A stretch of DNA of 5,476 nucleotides from Cryomorphaceae bacterium (GTDB lineage: Bacteria; Bacteroidota; Bacteroidia; Flavobacteriales; BACL11), in the NCBI GenBank assembly GCA_014384505.1, contig JACNFT010000120.1:1-5476 (forward strand), written 5' to 3'. Positions 1 to 5,476 of this stretch are shown piece by piece. A model generated the notes under the pieces. It was not told the DNA's origin and did no database searches. It saw only the letters and a program-made list of their open reading frames with translations. Position 1 is the first letter of the stretch, and each line of letters begins with the position of its first letter. A program made the position numbers and the translations under genes.

Positions 1-1764
1 AACTGGATGTGGCCTAGACACACTGGGGATTTTGCACTTTACAGAATCTACTGTGCTCCTGATGGAACGCCAGCTGAATACTCAGTAGAAAATGTTGCTT
101 ACCAACCAAAACATCATCTACCAATACAATTAGATGGTGTTGACAATGGGGACTATACTATGATTTTTGGTTTCCCTGGAAGTACAGACAGATACTTAAC
201 TTCTTTTGGAGTGCAACAAGCTTTAGATATCACAAACCCAACTACTGTTGATATCCGTACTGAGAAATTAGCAATTATGAAAGCTGGTATGGACGCCAAT
301 AAAAGAACTAAAATTCAGTATGCTGCAAAATATGCCCAAACTTCTAACTATTGGAAATACTTTATTGGACAATCAAAAGGATTAAAGGCAATGAAAGTTC
401 ACGATAAAAAAGTTGCAATTGAAGATGATTTCAGATCTTGGGTTGCTGAAGATCAATCAAGAGTTGATAAATATGGTGAAGCCTTAAACTTAATTGAAAG
501 CGCCTACAATACAAACAAAAAAATTGCTTTAAACAGAACTTACTTAAATGAAGCTGTATTTCAGGGCTCAGAAATCATGTACTGGTCATTCAAAATGAAT
601 AAAGCAATTGCGGCATTACCTAGTGAAGGAAAAGAAAGAAATGTTGCGATTAGAGAGATTAAAAAAGAAGCTAAAGATTTTTACAAAGATTATAATGCTT
701 CAATTGATCAAGAATTGTTTGGGTCAATGTTAGAGATGTACTACTACAATGTCCCTAAAACACAACACGCTCCTTTATTTAAGAAAATTGAAAATCAATT
801 ATTTGGTTTCAAAAAATTAGATTTTGGATGGTATGCTAAAAATACATTTAGAAGATCAGTATTTTCTTCAAGTGAGAAATTCTTTACTTTCTTAGAAAAT
901 CCTTCCACAACTAAAATTGAGAGAGATCCTGCTTACAAAACTATAATGTCAATATACAATCAATACATTGAGCAAATTTCTCCTAAAAGAATTGATGTGA
1001 GAAAGGACTTAGCAAAAGGAAATAGATTATTTATTGCAGGATTAAGAGAAATGAATCCTGAGATAAATTATTATCCTAATGCAAATTCAACTATGAGAGC
1101 AACTTATGGGAATGTGGGGGATTATAATCCTGGTGAAGCAATGCATTATGACTACTATACGACTATTGATGGTCTCATGCAAAAAGAAGATGCTACAAAT
1201 GAAGAATTTATAATCCCAGAAAGATTGAAGGAGTTATATGAAATTGGTGATTACGGACAATATGGAGATAAAGATGGAAATTTAAGAATTAACTTTATTT
1301 CAAATAATGATATTACTGGTGGTAATTCAGGATCTCCAGTAATTAATGCTTGGGGAGAAATTGTTGGTACTGCTTTTGATGGTAACTGGGAAGCAATGAG
1401 TGGAGATATTGCTTTTGAAAAAGAGATTCAAAGAACTATTTCTGTTGATATCAGATATACTATGTTTATTATTGACAAGTTTGCTGGGGCAACTCACTTA
1501 ATTGATGAGATGACTATCGCGCCTAAGCATGCTAAAAAAATGACGGAGGAAGAATTAGCAGCTACAGCTATTAAAACTGCTTTAGAAGACCCTAACACTA
1601 TCGTGAAAGAATTAGAACTTAAAGAATACTTAGGAGCTCAATTACCAGTATTTGATATGCATTCATTTGGTTCTGCTTTTGATATGGCTGTTGAACAATA
1701 TGGTTCTTCAAAAGAACAAAGATTCTGGTGGCACGGAAATGTGTACACTACTGAGATTAGATAA
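1..1764 (+). CDS. S46 family dipeptidyl peptidase, DPP7-like, 5'-truncated by the window edge
   Basis: Serine exopeptidase of MEROPS family S46 (DPP7/DPP11), which removes dipeptides from peptide N-termini, usually in the periplasm of Bacteroidota that grow on protein. The frame is open to base 1, so the ATG at base 7 is internal; the N-terminal third, with any signal peptide and the catalytic His, is missing. Window codons 1-10 read NWMWPRHTGD, the conserved block holding the catalytic Asp (bases 28-30). The catalytic Ser lies in GGNSGSP (bases 1327-1329). By spacing, the Asn and Trp of codons 1-2, the Asn at 346-348 and the Asp at 1378-1380 match the N-terminal-amine-binding residues known from S46 structures (numbering from memory). 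The residue at Ser+18 is Gly (1381-1383), as in DPP7; DPP11 enzymes for Asp/Glu have Arg there. The protein runs 144 residues past the Ser instead of about 65, giving an unexplained C-terminal tail. Family certain; specificity inferred. Confidence 0.95.
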   Translation, partial: NWMWPRHTGDFALYRIYCAPDGTPAEYSVENVAYQPKHHLPIQLDGVDNGDYTMIFGFPGSTDRYLTSFGVQQALDITNPTTVDIRTEKLAIMKAGMDANKRTKIQYAAKYAQTSNYWKYFIGQSKGLKAMKVHDKKVAIEDDFRSWVAEDQSRVDKYGEALNLIESAYNTNKKIALNRTYLNEAVFQGSEIMYWSFKMNKAIAALPSEGKERNVAIREIKKEAKDFYKDYNASIDQELFGSMLEMYYYNVPKTQHAPLFKKIENQLFGFKKLDFGWYAKNTFRRSVFSSSEKFFTFLENPSTTKIERDPAYKTIMSIYNQYIEQISPKRIDVRKDLAKGNRLFIAGLREMNPEINYYPNANSTMRATYGNVGDYNPGEAMHYDYYTTIDGLMQKEDATNEEFIIPERLKELYEIGDYGQYGDKDGNLRINFISNNDITGGNSGSPVINAWGEIVGTAFDGNWEAMSGDIAFEKEIQRTISVDIRYTMFIIDKFAGATHLIDEMTIAPKHAKKMTEEELAATAIKTALEDPNTIVKELELKEYLGAQLPVFDMHSFGSAFDMAVEQYGSSKEQRFWWHGNVYTTEIR

Positions 1765-1779
1765 ACGATCTCATATTTT

Positions 1780-1814
1780 AAAAAAAGCCCTACCAATTTG
1801 GTGGGGCTTTTTTT
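1780..1814 (+). terminator. Rho-independent terminator, probably bidirectional
   Basis: Hairpin with nine stem pairs (1787-1795 with 1799-1807, including one T-G wobble at 1791/1803) and a 3-nt loop at 1796-1798. It is flanked by seven A (1780-1786) and seven T (1808-1814), which can extend the stem. It starts 16 nt after the peptidase stop and should end that transcript. Because the A-tract becomes a U-tract on the other strand, it can also stop leftward transcription arriving from purF, which has no terminator of its own. Confidence 0.93.
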
Positions 1815-1829
1815 ATATTTACTAAAAAA

Positions 1830-2210
1830 ATGATTAAAAATATTTTAGCTTTTATAACAGGAGTGTTATTAGGAATGATAGTCAATATGGGACTCATTAT
1901 CTTAGGCAGCAATCTTATTCCTGTGTCTGAAGGGTTTGACTCTATGAATGCCATAAACTGGGAACTAACTAATTTTATCTTTCCTTTTCTAGCCCATGCT
2001 TTAGGAACATTAGTAGGAGCTTTTTTAGCTGCTAAAATTGCTAACTCATATCAATTGCCATTAGCAATGAGTATTGGTGTATTTTTCTTAATTGGAGGAG
2101 TTACAATGGTCTATATATTACCTGCTCCAGTATGGTTTATATTTACAGATTTAATAGTAGCCTATATTCCAATGGGATATCTAGGATGGATAATTGCGAA
2201 AAAAGTTTAG
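1830..2210 (+). CDS. Small four-helix integral membrane protein, unknown function
   Basis: A 126-residue hydrophobic protein with four likely membrane helices at about residues 4-30, 49-70, 77-97 and 101-123, ending in a short basic tail (AKKV). The first helix may serve as an uncleaved signal anchor. Helix 2 carries a small-residue pattern (HALGTLVGAFLAAKIA) with a GxxxG spacing typical of tight helix packing. The loop between helices 1 and 2 is the only sizeable polar stretch. I recall similar hypothetical proteins in flavobacteria but know no function. The ATG at 1830 is the first in frame and is preceded by TTTACTAAAAAA without a Shine-Dalgarno sequence, as is normal in this phylum. It lies only 15 nt after the terminator's T-tract, so its promoter must lie very close, or it depends on read-through. 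Its stop overlaps the purF stop on the other strand by 4 nt. Confidence 0.85.
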   Translation: MIKNILAFITGVLLGMIVNMGLIILGSNLIPVSEGFDSMNAINWELTNFIFPFLAHALGTLVGAFLAAKIANSYQLPLAMSIGVFFLIGGVTMVYILPAPVWFIFTDLIVAYIPMGYLGWIIAKKV

Positions 2211-4102
2211 TAAGCTCTTGCGTTATTCCCTTCAATATAATTCATGAAAGCTTTGTTTACTACCTTAACCCCACCTGGAGTTGGGTAATTTCCTGTAAAA
2301 TACCAATCCCCTTTGTGGTCAGGACAAGATGCGTGTAAATCAGAAATAGATTGATAAATTATCTTCACCTCAGCTTTTGTTCCTACAGGAGTTAATAGTT
2401 CACTAATTTTAACAGAAATTTGCTCTGCAGTAAAAGGTTTGTATACTTCTTGAATATAATTTACCATTTCCTCTTTTGATAAATGTGCTTGTGCCTTACA
2501 TTTATCATATACGGTTGTAAGAATATGTTCTTGTTTAGTATCTTTCAATAATTGAACAGCTGCATTAAAGGCAATGAAATCACCCATTTTTGCCATATCA
2601 ATACCATAACAATCAGGATATCTAATCTGTGGTGCTGAAGAAACAATAATAATTTTTTTAGGATTTAATCGATCTAAAATTCTAATAATAGATTGTTTTA
2701 GAGTTGTTCCTCTTACAATACTATCATCAATCATTACTAGATTGTCAGTAGGCCTAACGGCTCCATAAGTAATATCATAAATATGGGCTACTAAATCATC
2801 CCTGCTAACGTCAGAAGCAATGAACGTCCTTAATTTAGCATCTTTAATTGCAATCTTTTCAGCTCTTGGAGAAATCTCCATAATTTTCGCAATCTCATCA
2901 TTACAAGGGTTATTTCCTAATGCCTGAATCTTTTTAGTTTTCACTTTATTTAAATAAGCATGACAGCCTTTTAATAATCCGAAATACGAAACCTCAGCAG
3001 TATTTGGAATATAGGAAAATACCGTATTTTTTACATCATTATCAATTGACTCTAATACTTTTGGGAAAATACGCCTACCAAGTTCTAGCCTTTCCTTGTA
3101 AATACCTGCATCATTTCCTCTTGAAAAATAAATACGCTCAAACGAACATGATTTTCTTTCTAATGGTTCTCTTACTTGCTTTTCTTCAACCCTTCCATCT
3201 TTTTTAATAATAAGGGCATGTCCTGCTTTTATCTCTTTAACATCTTCAATATTTACATCAAAAGAGGTTTGTATCACAGATCTTTCAGATGCAACTACAA
3301 CAACTTCATCATCTTTATAATAATATGCTGGTCGTATTGCGTTTGGATCTCTCAAAGCAAAAGCGTCACCATGTCCCATTAATCCACACATAACATAACC
3401 ACCATCCCAATATTTTGCGGATTGAATTAAGATATCTTGAACATCTAATTCATCTTCAATTACTTGTGTAATTTCTTTTTTACTGAATTTATCTTTGTGT
3501 TTATAGTAAATTTCATCATTTGCTTCATCTAAGAAATGACCAATTTTCTCCAAAATAGTTACTGTATCTGATTTCTTTTTGGGGTGCTGACCTAAATCAA
3601 CTAATTGCTGAAAAAGCTCATCAACATTGGTCATGTTAAAGTTTCCTGCCAAAACCAAGTTTCTAGTTTTCCAATTACTTTGTCTCAAAAAAGGATGACA
3701 TTGTTCTATCGTGTTTCCACCAAAAGTGCCGTAACGCAAGTGACCTAAGAATAATTCACCTGTAAAAGGCATGTTCTTCTTCATCCACTGAGGATCTTTT
3801 AATTTTTCCGGATCATTCTCCTCTAACTCTACAAAACGTTTGTTTACTTGCTTAAATACATCCTGAATAGGATTAGTTACTACTGATCTTTTTCTACTTA
3901 TGTATCTTTTACCAGGATCAACATTTAACTTTATATTAGCCAAACCAACACCATCTTGCCCTCTATTGTGTTGTTTTTCCATCAATAAATACATCTTGTT
4001 TAAACCATAAAGTGAACTACCATATTTATCCTGGTAATACGCTAAAGGTTTAAGTAATCGGAGCATTGCTACTCCGCATTCATGTTTAATCGAATCACTC
4101 AT
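2207..4102 (-). CDS. purF: Amidophosphoribosyltransferase (PurF), long Bacteroidota form
   Basis: Class II glutamine amidotransferase fused to a PRPP transferase; canonical PurF makes 5-phosphoribosylamine from PRPP and glutamine, the first step of cytosolic purine synthesis. Glutaminase domain: Cys9 in HECGV, after an 8-residue propeptide as in Bacillus-type PurF; HNRGQDGVGL (45-54); GHLRYGT (120-126); AGNF (152-155); RDPNAIRP (251-258). Transferase domain: FERIYFSRGND (321-331) and the PRPP loop MIDDSIVRGTT (457-467), followed by YPDCYGID (495-502) and FTGNYP (602-607). At 631 residues it is far longer than the usual 470-505; the extra length lies around 60-118, 180-230 and 510-595. Cysteines that bind the 4Fe-4S cluster in Bacillus PurF are only partly matched: Cys319 aligns, Cys498 is one place off, and the C-terminal pair is replaced by a lone Cys593. 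The gene follows a glutaredoxin-like gene by 31 nt. Family certain; since many relatives may carry a second, shorter PurF, the exact substrate is slightly less sure. Confidence 0.94.
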   Translation of the reverse strand: MSDSIKHECGVAMLRLLKPLAYYQDKYGSSLYGLNKMYLLMEKQHNRGQDGVGLANIKLNVDPGKRYISRKRSVVTNPIQDVFKQVNKRFVELEENDPEKLKDPQWMKKNMPFTGELFLGHLRYGTFGGNTIEQCHPFLRQSNWKTRNLVLAGNFNMTNVDELFQQLVDLGQHPKKKSDTVTILEKIGHFLDEANDEIYYKHKDKFSKKEITQVIEDELDVQDILIQSAKYWDGGYVMCGLMGHGDAFALRDPNAIRPAYYYKDDEVVVVASERSVIQTSFDVNIEDVKEIKAGHALIIKKDGRVEEKQVREPLERKSCSFERIYFSRGNDAGIYKERLELGRRIFPKVLESIDNDVKNTVFSYIPNTAEVSYFGLLKGCHAYLNKVKTKKIQALGNNPCNDEIAKIMEISPRAEKIAIKDAKLRTFIASDVSRDDLVAHIYDITYGAVRPTDNLVMIDDSIVRGTTLKQSIIRILDRLNPKKIIIVSSAPQIRYPDCYGIDMAKMGDFIAFNAAVQLLKDTKQEHILTTVYDKCKAQAHLSKEEMVNYIQEVYKPFTAEQISVKISELLTPVGTKAEVKIIYQSISDLHASCPDHKGDWYFTGNYPTPGGVKVVNKAFMNYIEGNNARAY

Positions 4103-4121
4103 GGTGTTATTTTAAGGATTG

Positions 4122-4129
4122 CGAAAGTA
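4122..4129 (-). promoter_or_regulatory. Possible Bacteroidota -7 element upstream of purF
   Basis: On the - strand the 31-nt gap before purF contains TACTTTCG, seven of eight matches to the Bacteroidota -7 consensus TAnnTTTG. Its position would give a leader of about 15 nt before the purF ATG, a usual length in flavobacteria. I see no good TTG-type -33 element at 19-21 nt upstream, a stretch that falls inside the end of the glutaredoxin-like gene, so this is a weak to moderate call. If real, purF can be transcribed independently of the three genes upstream. Confidence 0.4.
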
Positions 4130-4133
4130 CAGA

Positions 4134-4367
4134 TTATTGCGCTAATATTTTCATTAATCCATTAATACCTGGGTTTGTAAAACTCACTCCATCCACAATT
4201 AATGTTGGGATTACTCTTCTACCGTTATTTATTTTCTCCACTAGAGCTATAGCCTGCTGGTTATCAGTAATATCAATATATTCAAAATTAACTCCTTTTG
4301 AGTTTAAAAACTTTTTTGCAGTTACGCAATCTGAGCACCAATCGGCTCCATACACTTTAATGTTCAT
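4134..4367 (-). CDS. Glutaredoxin/mycoredoxin-like thiol-disulfide oxidoreductase
   Basis: A 77-residue single thioredoxin-fold protein of the glutaredoxin type, expected to act in the cytosol on disulfides or mixed disulfides of low-molecular-weight thiols. The N-terminus MNIKVYGADWCSDC places a CxxC redox pair at Cys11 and Cys14 at the end of the first strand. The cis-proline motif is RVIPTLIV (Pro54), and DGVSFTNPG (59-67) sits where glutaredoxins bind the thiol cofactor. CSDC differs from the CPYC of classical glutaredoxins and resembles the WCxxC sites of mycoredoxin and NrdH-like proteins. Length and the lack of a signal peptide fit. Its start lies 11 nt inside the preceding gene, implying translational coupling, and purF follows 31 nt downstream. 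The real reductant and target cannot be told from sequence; a link to purF is only positional. Confidence 0.88.
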   Translation of the reverse strand: MNIKVYGADWCSDCVTAKKFLNSKGVNFEYIDITDNQQAIALVEKINNGRRVIPTLIVDGVSFTNPGINGLMKILAQ

Positions 4368-4635
4368 AGTTATAAAATTTATAAGTTATTTCGTTTTGTA
4401 TAATTGTACATTCCTTGCAATGCGAAAGAAAGGTGAATTTATAATCAATAAGTAAATCAAAAGCACTGTTATCTACTGTAAATATTCTATCGCATTCTAA
4501 TTTTCCATCTGGGGAAAATCTTTGAATTCTATATTTCCTTTTTTCAGCAGAAATAAAAAACCAAGATCCAGAACCAACTGTACCACTTAGCCATTGCGCC
4601 TTATCAGGAATATTAATATCTCTTTTAGATTTCAT
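4357..4635 (-). CDS. Hypothetical protein; resembles the C-terminal domain of a flavobacterial DUF6695-like protein
   Basis: A 92-residue soluble protein with no signal peptide or membrane segment. The sequence looks like a small all-beta domain: DKAQWLSGTVGSGSWFFI (11-28), then alternating hydrophobic strands YRIQRFSPDGKLECDRIF (35-52) and a closing strand near ITYKFYN (83-89). It has three cysteines (48, 73, 76), the last two as CKEC. From memory, a segment like this forms the C-terminal part of longer flavobacterial proteins whose N-terminal part resembles the gene just upstream (I believe the family is DUF6695, but cannot check this). Here it is a separate frame starting 2 nt after that gene's stop (TAA-TT-ATG), in a different reading frame, and overlapping the glutaredoxin-like gene by 11 nt. 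It is either a natural partner subunit or the result of a frameshift. Function unknown. Confidence 0.75.
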   Translation of the reverse strand: MKSKRDINIPDKAQWLSGTVGSGSWFFISAEKRKYRIQRFSPDGKLECDRIFTVDNSAFDLLIDYKFTFLSHCKECTIIQNEITYKFYNYEH

Positions 4636-4637
4636 AA

Positions 4638-5291
4638 TTATATTCTTTCGATACTACTAAAATATGCTTTTATATAGCTTTTATTTATTAGACTGTAATT
4701 TTTCATATTCACAACATGATAACTAGAATTAGCAATGCTAATATTCCGTTTAGGAGATGGTGATAAACAAAAAGGAAGTTTTAATCTTAATTTAGTAAGC
4801 CAATGTGGTTTTGAAGCAAGCATGATTGAGGCAACAAATCTTGAACAATTTGTGCCTGTCAGGACTACTGGACCATATGAAATTAACCCCCTATTTTGCA
4901 TCTCTTTTGCTTTTTTATAAGCTTTATTAAAATCAATATTTTTTAAAATTGAGGCATATAATGTTCCGTGCCCGTGCGTAGCTTTTATATTGGATATTTC
5001 TAATAATATCTCCTTAATATTATCAATTGAATTGCCTAAAATTATGGGTTTAGATTTTAGTGAAATATCAGGATCCGTTTCTAAATCTCTTACTCTACCA
5101 AATCCAAATGGACTATGGTATCTGCCAAAATCAAAATAATTTAGTTGATTAGTGACTGTATTTACTAAAATCAAAGCAGAATGACCAACTCTATATTGTC
5201 CGTTAGTCGAAAGCACTTTATCATACCATCCCCCTGCTGCTGCCACCATACCTTCAGGCCAAGCCAATACAATTATAAAGTCTTTTTGCAT
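4638..5291 (-). CDS. Probable papain-like (permuted NlpC/P60-type) protein, DUF6695-like, unknown substrate
   Basis: A 217-residue protein with no clear signal peptide or membrane anchor, so probably cytosolic. The order of motifs resembles circularly permuted NlpC/P60 or YiiX-like papain-fold hydrolases: a histidine in VGHSALILV (His37 at 35-43), a strand pair with NYFDFGRYHSP (51-61), then GHGTLYAS (107-114) and a late cysteine in GTNCSRFVASIM (Cys149). In such families the His and the Cys form the catalytic pair, acting on amide or thioester bonds; this role here is inferred. From memory, flavobacterial relatives carry a similar domain joined to a C-terminal domain matching the next gene, which here begins 2 nt after this stop in another frame. 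The C-terminal 50 residues are poorly recognisable. The ATG at 5291 is the first in frame directly before the conserved IIVLAWPEG start and follows an A/T-rich leader. It is the first gene of the leftward set. Confidence 0.8.
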   Translation of the reverse strand: MQKDFIIVLAWPEGMVAAAGGWYDKVLSTNGQYRVGHSALILVNTVTNQLNYFDFGRYHSPFGFGRVRDLETDPDISLKSKPIILGNSIDNIKEILLEISNIKATHGHGTLYASILKNIDFNKAYKKAKEMQNRGLISYGPVVLTGTNCSRFVASIMLASKPHWLTKLRLKLPFCLSPSPKRNISIANSSYHVVNMKNYSLINKSYIKAYFSSIERI

Positions 5292-5400
5292 GTTGTAAAA
5301 ATAAAAAAAATAGTTAATACCTTACTATACTTAAAAAAATTAAAAACCTTATTAGAAAGTGAATTATAAATCCACCTAAAACATTCTGTTATCTGATAAA

Positions 5401-5424
5401 TAGCCAAATAAATTTATTTAGCTA
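5401..5424. repeat. 24-bp near-perfect palindrome
   Basis: TAGCCAAATAAATTTATTTAGCTA reads almost identically on both strands: 11 of 12 base pairs match about a centre between 5412 and 5413; only 5405/5420 mismatch. Neither side is followed by a T-tract, so it is not a usual terminator. It covers the predicted -7 element of the leftward genes, the place where a dimeric repressor would bind, but an AT-rich palindrome could also arise by chance. Confidence 0.5.
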
Positions 5425-5434
5425 CCAAGCCCAA
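5405..5434 (-). promoter_or_regulatory. Possible promoter of the leftward gene set
   Basis: On the - strand a TTG (5432-5434) is followed after 19 nt by TTTATTTG (5405-5412). This matches the Bacteroidota pattern TTTG-(about 19)-TAnnTTTG with one mismatch in the -7 element and ATTG in place of TTTG at -33. Transcription would start near 5398-5400 and give a leader of roughly 107 nt before the ATG at 5291. The AT-rich setting makes chance matches likely. Confidence 0.35.
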
Positions 5435-5476
5435 TAAACATAATATTTACTGATTCCAACTTTAATAAACTCATTG

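Larger units (their letters stand above)
5292..5476. other. Non-coding end of the window
   Basis: Very AT-rich stretch upstream of the leftward genes. The only open frame touching the edge is a short one on the - strand that stops at the TAA at 5418-5420; it could be the last codons of an upstream gene, but it is too short to support. Apart from the palindrome and the possible promoter listed separately I see no RNA gene, terminator or coding signal here. The A-rich run at 5298-5310 lies directly before the ATG of the papain-like gene. Confidence 0.5.

Noticed and set aside
7..9. ATG at base 7 as the start of the peptidase
   Set aside because: The codons before it (Asn-Trp) are part of the conserved S46 block and the frame is open to the window edge, so it is an internal methionine.
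2132..2338. Open frame on the + strand spanning the end of the membrane-protein gene and the end of purF
   Set aside because: It lies in another frame over two well-supported genes and shows no domain-like sequence.
3004..3382. Two + strand open frames opposite purF
   Set aside because: Both are antisense to a conserved enzyme; their Phe/Leu/Ile-rich sequence is what the complement of AT-rich coding DNA gives.
4735..4920. + strand open frame opposite the papain-like gene
   Set aside because: Antisense to a conserved region containing the NCSRF motif; no independent coding evidence.
5181..5369. + strand open frame across the start of the papain-like gene
   Set aside because: Overlaps the conserved N-terminus antisense and ends in low-complexity AT-rich sequence.
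5401..5424. The palindrome as a Rho-independent terminator
   Set aside because: The stem is almost entirely A/T at its centre and no T-tract follows on either strand.
5418..5474. Short - strand frame beginning ATG AGT TTA TTA and ending TAA
   Set aside because: Only 18 codons with no recognisable motif; it could be the tail of an upstream gene but cannot be supported.
1..5476. Defence, toxin-antitoxin, CRISPR or mobile-element system
   Set aside because: No direct-repeat array, transposase, integrase, nuclease or toxin-like motifs are visible; the papain-like gene alone does not make such a case.

Overview
The window looks like chromosomal DNA of a member of the Bacteroidota, most likely class Flavobacteriia. 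The DNA is visibly AT-rich. Starts are preceded by A/T-rich sequence without Shine-Dalgarno motifs. The possible promoters resemble the Bacteroidota TTTG / TAnnTTTG type. The gene content (S46 dipeptidyl peptidase, the long Bacteroidota form of amidophosphoribosyltransferase, and a protein family I associate with flavobacteria) points the same way. There is no sign of rRNA, tRNA, CRISPR, prophage or insertion sequences.

Left part, + strand: bases 1-1764 are the 3' three quarters of an S46 serine exopeptidase gene whose start lies outside the window. The visible catalytic Asp and Ser and the glycine at Ser+18 suggest a DPP7-like enzyme preferring hydrophobic P1 residues. It carries an apparent C-terminal extension of about 75-80 residues. 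A strong hairpin with an A-tract before and a T-tract after (1780-1814) follows, and only 15 nt later a small four-helix membrane protein of unknown function begins (1830-2210).

Right part, - strand, read from right to left: a probable papain-like (NlpC/P60-type) protein (5291-4638); 2 nt later a small domain protein (4635-4357); a glutaredoxin/mycoredoxin-like protein overlapping it by 11 nt (4367-4134); and 31 nt later a 631-residue PurF-type amidophosphoribosyltransferase (4102-2207). The tight spacing of the first three suggests one transcript. purF may be co-transcribed and may also have its own promoter in the 31-nt gap. The purF stop codon overlaps the stop of the membrane-protein gene tail to tail by 4 nt, so purF transcripts have no private terminator and may run antisense through that gene to the bidirectional hairpin.

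Bases 5292-5476 hold no convincing gene. They contain a near-perfect 24-bp palindrome overlapping a possible promoter for the leftward gene set.

Most of the window is ordinary flavobacterial housekeeping and accessory sequence. I see no clear undescribed multi-gene system. The items most worth a second look are the two-ORF arrangement of what I recall as a single fused protein in relatives, the S46 C-terminal extension, the altered Fe-S cysteine positions in PurF, and the palindrome/promoter overlap.
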